From contig CAIKHO010000065.1 in the NCBI GenBank assembly GCA_903827245.1, positions 34,616 through 98,615 on the forward strand: a stretch of 64,000 nucleotides of DNA. Reading direction: 5' to 3'. Positions within the stretch are counted from its first letter, which is position 1. The number at the start of each line of letters is the position of its first letter. The notes below the pieces were generated by a model. It was not told the origin of the DNA, did no database searches, and was given only the letters and a program-made list of their open reading frames with translations. The DNA comes from an uncultured Opitutia bacterium (lineage in GTDB: Bacteria > Verrucomicrobiota > Verrucomicrobiia > Opitutales > Opitutaceae). A program made the translations under genes and the position numbers. Below, piece after piece: positions 35,444 to 43,694 of the stretch.

Positions 35444-36388
35444 TCAGGCCAGCCGGGCCTCAAACACCTGCGCGGGCGCGCCCCAGGCGGCGCGGATCGC
35501 GGCCGTCATGGCCTCGACACACTCCGGCACAAGGTTGTCGGGCAGCAGGGCAAAACAGGCGCTGCCGCTGCCGCTCATACCCGTGGTGAGGCAGAAATCG
35601 GCCCGCAATTGCGCGCGCAGTGCGGGCAGCGCCGGGTATTTCGTCGCGACCGCCCGCTCCATGTTGTTAAAGAGCAGCGCCTCGGCCGGCAACCGCCGGT
35701 CGTTCACCCACGCAGCCAGCCGGGCCTCGGCCTTGTCCACCGCGAGGTAACCGGCGGACTGGTCCAACGCCGTCCAGCCAAAGGCCGCGGGCCCGGACGC
35801 AGCCAGTTCGGCGGAAATCTCCGCCAGCTGGGCATAGGCCCAGGGCGTGCTGACGCCAAAGCCGGGCTTGAAGATCAGCACGCGCCGGCCGCGCAGCCGG
35901 GCGGTGGGCGCGGGCGGAAGCGGCTCCAGCTGCTCGCCGCGGCCCCGCATGATCATGGGCCGGTCATGCAGGAAAAGGGCGCAGTCCGAGCCGAGCCCGG
36001 CGGCGACCGCCGCCAGCGCGTCGGGCGGGAGCAACCCGTCGGCCAGTCCATTGAGCGCCCGCAACGCCGCCGTGGCATTGCTGCTGCCGCCGCCCAGGCC
36101 CGCGGCCATGGGAATGCGTTTTTCCAGACGGAAATGCGCGCCGCCCTTCCAGCCGGTCGCTGCGCGGAAGGCGTGCGCGGCCTTGAGCACGAGGTTCGAT
36201 TCGCCCCCGGGCACACCCGGGTCGTCACACTCCAGGGTGAATTCCGCCGCGGGGTTCACATGCAGCGTATCGCCCCACGTCAGGGGCGCCGCCACGGAAA
36301 GGAGATCATGAAATCCGTCGGGCCTCCGTCCGGTGACGGCAAGGAACAGATTGAGTTTGGCCGGGGAAAAGATGGCTACTGGATTCAA
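35444..36388 (-). CDS. ispE: 4-diphosphocytidyl-2-C-methyl-D-erythritol kinase
   Basis: The 314-residue GHMP-family kinase acts in the MEP pathway. SPAKLNLFLAVTGRRPDG at the N terminus and the ATP loop PMAAGLGGGSSNA are diagnostic. ispD and ispF lie 0.9-1.6 kb away on the other strand, so three of the seven MEP steps cluster here. It diverges from pyrF with 58 bases between starts, which suggests a shared regulatory region. Confidence 0.95.
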   Translation of the reverse strand: MNPVAIFSPAKLNLFLAVTGRRPDGFHDLLSVAAPLTWGDTLHVNPAAEFTLECDDPGVPGGESNLVLKAAHAFRAATGWKGGAHFRLEKRIPMAAGLGGGSSNATAALRALNGLADGLLPPDALAAVAAGLGSDCALFLHDRPMIMRGRGEQLEPLPPAPTARLRGRRVLIFKPGFGVSTPWAYAQLAEISAELAASGPAAFGWTALDQSAGYLAVDKAEARLAAWVNDRRLPAEALLFNNMERAVATKYPALPALRAQLRADFCLTTGMSGSGSACFALLPDNLVPECVEAMTAAIRAAWGAPAQVFEARLA

Positions 36389-36446
36389 GCTGGAGCAGAA
36401 AACGATGGCGCAGCTTCCGGCCCGTCGTCACCATTTTTCTCAAGCA

Positions 36447-37169
36447 ATGCCCTGCGATCTCATCCTCGTCCTCGACGCTCCTTCGCCCCGCGACGTCACC
36501 CCCACCCTCAAGCAGCTTGCCGGGACTGTGCGCTGGGTGAAGGTCGGCCTGGAGATGTTCACCGCCTCCGGGCCCGACTGCGTGCGAGAAATCGCCGGCC
36601 TCGGGTTCAATGTCTTCCTCGACCTCAAGCTTCACGACATCCCCAACACCGTCGCCAAGGCGGTCGAATCCGTCTCCCGCCTGCCCATCCAGATGCTCAC
36701 GCTCCACACGGGCGGGGGCCGCGAGATGATGGCCTGGGCGGTCAAGGCCCAGCAGCAATCGGCCCCCGGCCTGCGCCTGCTCGGTGTGACCGTCCTCACT
36801 TCCATGGACGAAAAGGGTCTCGCTGAAACGGGCGTACCCGGCCCGGCCGAGGCGCAGGTCGTCCGGCTCGGCCGGCTCGCCGTGGACGCCGGCCTTCGCG
36901 ACCTCGTCTGCTCTCCGTTGGAAATCGCCCCGCTCCGCGCCGTGCTGCCGGCCGGCGTCACCCTCGTCACCCCGGGCATCCGCCCGCGCGAGGCCAAGGC
37001 GGATGACCAGACCCGCGTGATGACCCCCGGCGAGGCGGCCCGTGCAGGCGCAGACTTCATCGTCGTCGGCCGCCCGATCTTTAAGGCGCCCGATCCGGCC
37101 GCCGCAGCTCGCGCGATTCTCGCCGAGCTGGACCAGAGGTCAGAGGTCGGAGGTCGGAAATCGGGATAA
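36447..37169 (+). CDS. pyrF: orotidine-5'-phosphate decarboxylase
   Basis: The 240-residue TIM-barrel enzyme makes UMP. LILVLDAPS and the catalytic segment FLDLKLHDIPNTVAKAV are present, as is VTPGIRP near the phosphate site and IVVGRPIF. ATG 36447 is chosen because earlier starts would run into the divergent ispE. The last eleven residues (QRSEVGGRKSG) are encoded by the heptamer array that follows and have no family counterpart; the normal fold ends at ILAELD. Confidence 0.95.
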   Translation: MPCDLILVLDAPSPRDVTPTLKQLAGTVRWVKVGLEMFTASGPDCVREIAGLGFNVFLDLKLHDIPNTVAKAVESVSRLPIQMLTLHTGGGREMMAWAVKAQQQSAPGLRLLGVTVLTSMDEKGLAETGVPGPAEAQVVRLGRLAVDAGLRDLVCSPLEIAPLRAVLPAGVTLVTPGIRPREAKADDQTRVMTPGEAARAGADFIVVGRPIFKAPDPAAAARAILAELDQRSEVGGRKSG

Positions 37170-37266
37170 GAATTCCCCCTTTGCCTCTGTCATCCTATCC
37201 CCTTCCTCTCTCCGGCATCTGCTTTCTGGAATCTGATCTCTGACATCTGACTTCTGTCCTCTGAAA
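37131..37266. repeat. inverted pair of heptamer arrays, pyrF-ispD spacer
   Basis: Left: cagaggt, cagaggt, cggaggt, cggaaat, cgggata (37134-37168). Right: atctgct, ttctgga, atctgat, ctctgac, atctgac, ttctgtc, ctctgaa (37217-37265). The middle also keeps a rough 7-base phase. The left arm codes for the PyrF tail and the right arm ends 2 bases before the ispD ATG. Confidence 0.8.
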
Positions 37267-37267
37267 C

Positions 37268-37948
37268 ATGTCCCGCACCGCCGCCATCCTCCTCGCCGCC
37301 GGCAGCGGCCGGCGCATGCAGGGGACCGTCACCGACAAGGTCCTGGCCCCACTCGCGGGCCGGCCGGTGTTCGCCCACTCCGCCGCAGCCTTCATCACCA
37401 GCGGCATCGCCGATTACTACGTGATCGTTTACCGCGACCAGCGGCAAATGATGGCGCTCTCCGCGTATGCGCCCACGCCTTCCGTGCTGGTCCGCGGCGG
37501 CCGCGAGCGCCAGGACTCGGTCATCAACGCCCTCGCCGTTCTTCCCGCCGACATCGCGCTGGTCTTCATCCACGACTGCGCCCGTCCCCTCATCCGCCCC
37601 GAACAGCTTGGGGCCTTGCACAAGATCGTCCGCCGCGAGGATGCCGTGGTGCTGGCCCATCGCGTGACCGACACGGTCAAGGAGCACAACGACCGCGCCC
37701 GCCTGCGCACGCTCGACCGCTCCCGGCTCTGGGCGATGGAGACCCCGCAGGTCTTTGCCCGTGACCTCATCGTCCGCGCCTACGCCCGCGTGCAGGCGCG
37801 CGGGTTGCGCATCACCGACGATGCCGCCGCCGTCGAGCAGCTCGGCCATCCCGTCGCCCTGCTCGAAAACCCGCATCCCAATCCCAAGCTGACGACCCCC
37901 GCCGATCTCGCCTACCTCGAATTCCTGCTGACCGGCCCCGCCTCCTAA
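37268..37948 (+). CDS. ispD: 2-C-methyl-D-erythritol 4-phosphate cytidylyltransferase
   Basis: The 226-residue nucleotidyltransferase carries the N-terminal AAILLAAGSGRRM CTP loop, the VRGGRERQDSV segment, FIHDCARPLI and METPQVF, all typical of IspD. It forms CDP-methylerythritol in the MEP pathway. ispF follows after 26 bases. Confidence 0.95.
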   Translation: MSRTAAILLAAGSGRRMQGTVTDKVLAPLAGRPVFAHSAAAFITSGIADYYVIVYRDQRQMMALSAYAPTPSVLVRGGRERQDSVINALAVLPADIALVFIHDCARPLIRPEQLGALHKIVRREDAVVLAHRVTDTVKEHNDRARLRTLDRSRLWAMETPQVFARDLIVRAYARVQARGLRITDDAAAVEQLGHPVALLENPHPNPKLTTPADLAYLEFLLTGPAS

Positions 37949-37949
37949 A

Positions 37950-37977
37950 GCTTACCCCTTACCGCTTAGAACTTATG
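37950..37977. repeat. single heptamer array in the ispD-ispF spacer
   Basis: gcttacc, ccttacc, gcttaga, acttatg in exact 7-base register fill the 26-base spacer and include the first two bases of... the ispF start region (ATG at 37975). No inverted mate is present, so this is either half an element or a remnant. Confidence 0.6.
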
Positions 37978-38454
37978 GCTTCACTGCGCATCGGCCACGG
38001 CTACGACATCCACCGGCTCGTCCCCGGCCGGCCCCTCGTGCTCGGTGGCGTCCGGTTCGCCACGGACTTCGGACTCGAGGGTCACTCCGACGCCGACTGC
38101 CTCACGCACGCCATCTGCGACGCCCTGCTGGGCGCGGCCGCCCTGCCCGACATCGGGCATTTTTTCCCCAACACCGATCCGGCCTTCAGGAACATCGATT
38201 CGCAGGTCCTCCTCCAGCGCGTGTGCGCCGAGATCGCCCGCCTCGGCTTCGGGATCGTCAATATCGACGCCACGGTCATCGCGGAAAAACCCAAGATCGC
38301 CCCGCACATTCCCGCGATGAAGGCCGCGCTGGCAAAGTCCGCCGGCCTGCTCGTCGATGAGATCGGCCTCAAGGCCACGACCAACGAGGGCGTGGGCGAC
38401 CTCGGCCGCGGCCTCGCCATTGCCGCTCACGCCGTCTGCCTGCTCAAGCGATGA
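37975..38454 (+). CDS. ispF: 2-C-methyl-D-erythritol 2,4-cyclodiphosphate synthase
   Basis: The 159-residue trimeric enzyme shows IGHGYDIHRL (metal Asp/His), GLEGHSDADCL, the DIGHFFPNTDP loop and the C-terminal KATTNEGVGDLGRG. It follows ispD in the MEP pathway. Its TGA overlaps the ATG of the first oligopeptide-binding protein, although that overlap was probably created by a repeat insertion. Confidence 0.96.
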   Translation: MASLRIGHGYDIHRLVPGRPLVLGGVRFATDFGLEGHSDADCLTHAICDALLGAAALPDIGHFFPNTDPAFRNIDSQVLLQRVCAEIARLGFGIVNIDATVIAEKPKIAPHIPAMKAALAKSAGLLVDEIGLKATTNEGVGDLGRGLAIAAHAVCLLKR

Positions 38455-40106
38455 TTTTGGACAGAATACACAAAATGGACCGAATGGCCGGAGTCCGATA
38501 TTTCGTCCATTTTGTTCATTCTGTCCTCCTTCTTTCCACGCTCACCGGGTGCCTGAGGCATGGTACGGACGTCGAGCGCGGCAACCGCGAGCAGGTCCTG
38601 CACCGCGGTATCGGCGATGAAATCGGCGATCTCGATCCGCATGTCGCAACCAACATCTCCGAGCTCGACATCATCTCCGCCCTTTTCGAGGGGCTGGTGA
38701 CGGAGGATCCGGTGGACCTGCATCCCGTGCCCGCGGTCGCCGAGCGCTGGGAGGTGTCGGCCGACCAGCTCACGTACACGTTTTACCTGCGGGCCGGCGC
38801 CCGCTGGTCGAACGGCGACCCGGTCACCGCCGGGGATTTCACGGCCTCGTGGCGGCGCATCCTCACGCCCAGCCTCGGCTCCGGCAACGCCGGCCTCCTC
38901 TACGTTCTGCAAGGCGCCGAGGCGTACACGAAGGGCTTGGCCCGGGATTTCGCCCAGGTGGGCGCCAAAGCCCTGGACGCACGCACCCTCCAGGTCACGC
39001 TGGATCATCCCGTCCCGTATTTCCTGTCGTTGCTGACGCATCCGGCGTGGCTGCCGGTCCATCTGCCAAGCATCGCGGCCAGTGGGCCGGTTTATGAACG
39101 CGGCAACCCCTGGGCCCGGCCCGGGCGGCTCGTGGGCAACGGGGCGTTCATCCTGCGCGCCTGGGAGCCCAACCAGCGGATTGTCGTTGAAAAATCGCCC
39201 ACCTACTGGGACGCCGCGCACGTGCGGCTGAACGCGATCCATTTCCATCCCATCGACAGCCTCGACGCCGAGGAGCGGGCGTTCCGCGCGGGCCAGCTGC
39301 ACCTCACCTACGCCCTGCCCTTCGGCAAGGTGGAATCCTACCGCCGCGATTCGCCCCAGCTACTGCGCATGGACCCTTATCTGAACACCTATTTCCTCCG
39401 TTTCAACGTCGCCCGTCCCTTCCTCAACGAGCCGCGCGTGCGCCGCGCGCTCGCCCTCGCCGTCGACCGGCCGGCCATCGCCGAAAAAATCCTGCGCGGC
39501 GGTCAGCTCCCGGCGTATGCCTTCACCCCGCCGGGCATGGCCGGTTACGTCCCGGAGGCGCGCCTGCCCACGGATTTCAACGAGGCGCGCCGCGTGCTCG
39601 CCGACGCCGGCTATCCCGGCGGCCGGGGGCTGCCGGCGTTCGAGCTGCTCTTCAACAACTCGGAAAACCACCGCCTGGTCGCCGAGGCCGTGCAGGAAAT
39701 GTGGCGGCGCGAGCTCGGGGTGCAGGTTCGCCTCGTCAACCAGGAATTCAAGGCGGTGCTCGCGGAGCGCCGCGCCGGTCATTACCAGATTCTTTTTTCC
39801 GACTGGGTGGGTGACTATCCCGACCCCAGCACGTTCCTCGACATCTGGCGCAGCGACAGCGGCAACAACCATACCGGCTGGGCCAGCCCGGCCTACGATT
39901 CGCTCCTGCGTTCGGCCTCGCTCACGACCGATGCAGCCGCGCGCAACTTGCTCTTTCAAAAAGCCGAGGCCTTGTTGCTCGAGGCCGCCCCGCTCGTCCC
40001 CTTGTACTATAACTCCCACATCTTCCTCCTCCAGCCGTCGGTCAAGGGCTGGCATCCCACGCTGCTCGACCATCATCCGTACAAGCACGTGTGGCTGGAG
40101 GAATGA
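38451..40106 (+). CDS. oppA: oligopeptide-binding lipoprotein, OppA-like (copy 1)
   Basis: A 551-residue family 5 solute-binding protein. Signal: VLLLSTLTGC with the lipid Cys at residue 34. Family signs include LDPHVATNISE, LTYTFYLRAGARWSNGDP and VRRALALAVDR. It should capture peptides for import. ATG 38451 overlaps the ispF stop; internal ATGs at 38475 and 38484 are equally possible since the region before the hydrophobic core is repeat-derived. It is the first of three OppA-like genes preceding oppBC. Confidence 0.88.
   Translation: MILDRIHKMDRMAGVRYFVHFVHSVLLLSTLTGCLRHGTDVERGNREQVLHRGIGDEIGDLDPHVATNISELDIISALFEGLVTEDPVDLHPVPAVAERWEVSADQLTYTFYLRAGARWSNGDPVTAGDFTASWRRILTPSLGSGNAGLLYVLQGAEAYTKGLARDFAQVGAKALDARTLQVTLDHPVPYFLSLLTHPAWLPVHLPSIAASGPVYERGNPWARPGRLVGNGAFILRAWEPNQRIVVEKSPTYWDAAHVRLNAIHFHPIDSLDAEERAFRAGQLHLTYALPFGKVESYRRDSPQLLRMDPYLNTYFLRFNVARPFLNEPRVRRALALAVDRPAIAEKILRGGQLPAYAFTPPGMAGYVPEARLPTDFNEARRVLADAGYPGGRGLPAFELLFNNSENHRLVAEAVQEMWRRELGVQVRLVNQEFKAVLAERRAGHYQILFSDWVGDYPDPSTFLDIWRSDSGNNHTGWASPAYDSLLRSASLTTDAAARNLLFQKAEALLLEAAPLVPLYYNSHIFLLQPSVKGWHPTLLDHHPYKHVWLEE
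38456..38530. repeat. inverted repeat with 10-base periodic arms inside the oppA copy 1 signal sequence
   Basis: Left units ttggacagaa, tacacaaaat, ggaccgaatg (38457-38486) and right units tttcgtccat, tttgttcatt, ctgtcctcct (38501-38530) are reverse complementary at about 24 of 27 aligned positions. The whole element is translated and supplies the leader and hydrophobic core of the signal peptide. Confidence 0.75.
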
Positions 40107-40140
40107 GCCCGTGAGCTCGCGGCCACCCGGCGGCATCAAC

Positions 40141-41754
40141 ATGCGCAAGGCGAAATCATTTCTGCTGCGGTTTTCTTTTTTCATCGCGGCCCTTTTCGCG
40201 GCCGCGAATTCCGCCTGCACGCGGCAGGGCGCCACACCCGACCGACCACAGGTCCTGCGGGTGAGCCAGCGCAACGAACCGGCCGGTCTCGACCCCGCCC
40301 AGGCCTCTCTGCCCGACGAGTTTTTCATCATCCGCGCGCTGAGCGAAGGACTCGTGACACCCGCGCCGGGCGGCAGCCAGCGCCCCGCCGCGGCGGAGCG
40401 CTGGGAAATCTCGGCGGACGGCCTCACCTATACCTTCCACCTGCGCGCGGACGCCCGCTGGTCCAACGGCGAGCCGGTGACCGCCGCGGATTTTGTCGCA
40501 TCTTACCGCCGCGTGCTCACACCCGCCACCGCCGCGCCCAAGGCCGCCCTGTTCTACGGCGTGAAAAACGCCCGCGCCTACCTCACCGGCCAGGTCACCG
40601 ATTTCAACGCCGTCGGCCTGCACGCGACGGACGAGCACACGCTCGCCGTCACCCTTGAGCAACCCACGCCGGATTTCTTGGCCTACGTCGCCAGCGGACC
40701 CTGGATCCCCGTCAATCCGCGCGTCGTCGCCGCCCGCGGGCGCGATTGGACCCGCCCCGGCAACTTTGTCGGCAACGGCCCGTTCATCCTCGCCGAATGG
40801 CAGCCCGCCCAGCGCATTGTCGTCCGCAAGAACCCGCTTTACTCCGGTGCGGCCGATGTGCGCCTCGACGAGATCGATTTTCTCGCGTTCGACAACGAGG
40901 ACGCCGAGGAACGGGCCTTTCGGGCGGGCCAGGTGGACGTGACGATGACCGTGCCTGTCGCCAAGCTCGCGACCTATATCCGCGACCGGCCGGCCGAGCT
41001 GCGGCATGCCCCGCTCGCAGAAACACGCTACCTCGCGTTCAACACCGCCCGGCCGCCGCTCAACGATGCCCGCGTCCGCCGGGCACTGGGACTGGCGATC
41101 GACCGGGAGAAGCTCGTGAAACGCGTCCTGCTCGGCGGTCAGGAGCCCGCCGGGCGCTTCCTGCCGGCCCAATTGCGGCCGCGCAACGATGTCGACCTGG
41201 CGCCGGCCGCGACACTCCGGTACGACCCCGCGGAAGCGCGCCGCCTGCTCGCCGAGGCGGGGTTTCCCGGCGGACAGGGATTCCGCACCGTCGAGCTGAC
41301 CGGCTGGTCGCGGTCGCAGACGCCGGTGCTCGAGGCGATCCAGGCGATGTGGAAAACCGAGCTCGGCATCGGGACGAACATCGCCGTGCGTGAAGCCACG
41401 GTGCACAAGGCCGCCCTCATCTCGGGCGAATACGACATCGGTTATATCAACGCCATTCCCGACCTGGTTGATGCGCTCGATGTCCTGAAGGATTTCGCGA
41501 CGGGCGCACCCGGCAATTACCCGCATTGGTCCGACGCCCGCTACGACGAACTGCTGGCTGGCGCCGCCCGGGCGGGCGACATCACGGAACGGAACGCACT
41601 GCTGCATGAAGCCGAAACCCGCCTCGGCGAGGCCGACCCGGTCGCCCCGCTCTATTACAACACCCGCAACTGGCTCATGTCACCGCGGGTCAGGGGCTGG
41701 CAGGAAGACGCGCTTTGGACCCGGTTTTACGCGGGCATCTTTCTGCAGGACTAG
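40141..41754 (+). CDS. oligopeptide-binding protein, OppA-like (copy 2)
   Basis: A 537-residue family 5 solute-binding protein with signal MRKAKSFLLRFSFFIAAL and a possible lipid Cys in ANSACTR (an atypical lipobox). LTYTFHLRADARWSNGEP and VRRALGLAIDREKLV match copies 1 and 3. It is the most divergent of the three in its C-terminal half and ends in LYYNTRNWL, lacking the LLDHHPYK tail seen in the other two. ATG 40141 is preferred over a GTG at 40111. Confidence 0.86.
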   Translation: MRKAKSFLLRFSFFIAALFAAANSACTRQGATPDRPQVLRVSQRNEPAGLDPAQASLPDEFFIIRALSEGLVTPAPGGSQRPAAAERWEISADGLTYTFHLRADARWSNGEPVTAADFVASYRRVLTPATAAPKAALFYGVKNARAYLTGQVTDFNAVGLHATDEHTLAVTLEQPTPDFLAYVASGPWIPVNPRVVAARGRDWTRPGNFVGNGPFILAEWQPAQRIVVRKNPLYSGAADVRLDEIDFLAFDNEDAEERAFRAGQVDVTMTVPVAKLATYIRDRPAELRHAPLAETRYLAFNTARPPLNDARVRRALGLAIDREKLVKRVLLGGQEPAGRFLPAQLRPRNDVDLAPAATLRYDPAEARRLLAEAGFPGGQGFRTVELTGWSRSQTPVLEAIQAMWKTELGIGTNIAVREATVHKAALISGEYDIGYINAIPDLVDALDVLKDFATGAPGNYPHWSDARYDELLAGAARAGDITERNALLHEAETRLGEADPVAPLYYNTRNWLMSPRVRGWQEDALWTRFYAGIFLQD

Positions 41755-41805
41755 CCTGGACCGGTTTCGCGGACCGGGTGTTTTGGTGATGTATTAGTTT
41801 GAAAA

Positions 41806-41878
41806 TGTAGGAGCGGCTTTATGGCCGCGAGGGTTGGACCCGCAGAGCGACGCATCGCGGCGTAAAGCCGCTCCTACA
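41806..41878. repeat. REPIN-like palindrome, family A
   Basis: Left unit 41806-41830 (tgtaggagcggctttatgg...) and right unit 41855-41878 are inverted copies with one inserted base and one mismatch. Same family as 17284 and 19264. It separates OppA copies 2 and 3. Confidence 0.8.
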
Positions 41879-41942
41879 TCCAATCATCGCAAATTGATAC
41901 GTTACCAGGCGTTTTCCCGCACTTGCCGCCGCCCCGGTGGCC

Positions 41943-43571
41943 ATGTCACGTTCCGGCATGATCACGCGCACGACGGCCTTGCTCCTCGCCGCGATGCTGG
42001 CCATCGCCCCGGTCACCATGGCTGCAGAGGCGAACAAGCCCGCCCCGCCGCAAATCTGGCGCGTCGGCAACGGCGCGGAGCCCCAGGACCTCGACCCGCA
42101 GGCGATCCAGGGCGTGACCGAAGACAACGTGGTGATGGCCCTCTTCGAGGGTCTCGCCAGCGAGGATCCGCACGACCTGCACCCGGTGCCCGGCGTGGCC
42201 ACGTCCTGGGATATCTCGCCGGACGGGCTCGTCTACACGTTCCACCTGCGCGCCAACGCCCACTGGTCCAACGGCGACCCGCTGACCGCGGACGACTTTC
42301 TCCAGTCCTACCGTCGCATCCTCTCCCCCACCTTCGCCTCCGAGTATGCCTACCTGGTTTATGATTACGTGGCCGGGGCCAGGGAATATTATGACGGCAA
42401 GCTCAAGGACTTCGCCCAGGTCGGTTTCAAGGCGCCCGACCCGCTCACCCTGCAGGTCACCCTCAAGAATCCCACACCCTATCTCCTGAACATCATCGCG
42501 AGCCATTGCGCGTGGAATCCGCTGCCAGTCCGCGTCATCGCTCGCTTCGGCGCGGTCGACCAGCGACGCACCCCCTGGACCCGAGCCGGCAACCTGGTCG
42601 GCAACGGTCCCTTCCTGCTCAAGGAGTGGCGGCCCAACCAGAAGATCACCGTGGTCCGCAACCCGCAGTACTGGGACGCCGCCACCGTCAAACTCGATGC
42701 CATCGAGTTCTACCCGACCGACGACATTTCCAACGAGGAGCGCATGTTTCGCACCGGCCAGCTCGACATGACCTATGAGCTGCCGATCGCCAAGATCGAT
42801 GCCTACCGCAAGGACCACCCCGATACCTTGCGCATCGAGCCCTGGCTCGGGCTCTACTACTACGATTGCAACGTGCAGCGACCGCCGCTGAACGACAAGC
42901 GGGTGCGCAAGGCCCTTGCCCTCGCGATCGATCGCGAAAGCCTCGTGAAGAACGTCACCCGCGGCGGCGAGCGGCCGGCCTATGCCGTGAGTTATCCCGG
43001 CACCGCCGGCTATACACCCCGGGCCCGGCTGGAAGGTGGGCTGGACGAGGCCCGACGCCTGCTCGCCGAGGCCGGTTTTCCCGGAGGCAAGGGTTGTCCC
43101 ACCATAGAACTGCTCTACAACAGCTCGGAAACCCACCGCGCCATCGCCGAGGTTGTCCAGGCCATGTGGCGCAAGAATCTGGGCGTCGATGTCCGCCTCG
43201 TGAACCAGGAGTGGAAGGTCTACCTCGACATGCGGCACACGACCAACTTCACGCTCGCCCGGGCCGGCTGGATCGCGGACTACGTCGACCCGAACGTCTT
43301 CCTCGAGATCTTCGTCACCGGCAACGGCAACAACGACACCAACTGGTCCAACCCGGAATACGACCGTCTCTTCGCCGCCGCCCTCTCCGCGCACAGCAAC
43401 GCCGAGCGTTACGAGATTTACCAGAAGATGGACGCCATCCTCGTCGACGAGGTCCCGGTGATCCCGGTCTACGACTACACGCGCGTCCACGCCGTCAGCC
43501 CGCGGATCAAGGGCTACTATCCGACCCTGCTCGACCACCATCCCTACAAGTACATCTGGCTCGAGGATTGA
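41943..43571 (+). CDS. oligopeptide-binding protein, OppA-like (copy 3)
   Basis: A 542-residue periplasmic family 5 binding protein with a cleavable signal (TTALLLAAMLAIAPVTMAAE, no lipobox), so unlike copy 1 it is probably soluble. Conserved parts: LDPQAIQGVTEDNV, LVYTFHLRANAHWSNGDP, VRKALALAIDRESLV, YYPTLLDHHPYKYIWLED. It is closest to copy 1 by eye. A GTG 6 bases upstream is an alternative start. oppB follows after a REPIN. Confidence 0.9.
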   Translation: MSRSGMITRTTALLLAAMLAIAPVTMAAEANKPAPPQIWRVGNGAEPQDLDPQAIQGVTEDNVVMALFEGLASEDPHDLHPVPGVATSWDISPDGLVYTFHLRANAHWSNGDPLTADDFLQSYRRILSPTFASEYAYLVYDYVAGAREYYDGKLKDFAQVGFKAPDPLTLQVTLKNPTPYLLNIIASHCAWNPLPVRVIARFGAVDQRRTPWTRAGNLVGNGPFLLKEWRPNQKITVVRNPQYWDAATVKLDAIEFYPTDDISNEERMFRTGQLDMTYELPIAKIDAYRKDHPDTLRIEPWLGLYYYDCNVQRPPLNDKRVRKALALAIDRESLVKNVTRGGERPAYAVSYPGTAGYTPRARLEGGLDEARRLLAEAGFPGGKGCPTIELLYNSSETHRAIAEVVQAMWRKNLGVDVRLVNQEWKVYLDMRHTTNFTLARAGWIADYVDPNVFLEIFVTGNGNNDTNWSNPEYDRLFAAALSAHSNAERYEIYQKMDAILVDEVPVIPVYDYTRVHAVSPRIKGYYPTLLDHHPYKYIWLED

Positions 43572-43586
43572 ACCTCCTTGTTGGGG

Positions 43587-43636
43587 ACGCGACCTCCCGG
43601 TCGCGTTCGGACAGAGACCGGGAGGTCGCTGCTCCA
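43587..43636. repeat. REPIN-like palindrome, family B, copy 2
   Basis: Identical to 8322-8371 at 48 of 50 positions, 35 kb away, in the same orientation. It lies between OppA copy 3 and oppB, where a hairpin could stabilise the binding-protein mRNA relative to the permease mRNA. Confidence 0.8.
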
Positions 43637-43694
43637 TCGACGGCCCGACCTATTTCCTTCTTCCTTCGCCCCTCTTCCTCCTTAATTTCCTTCC

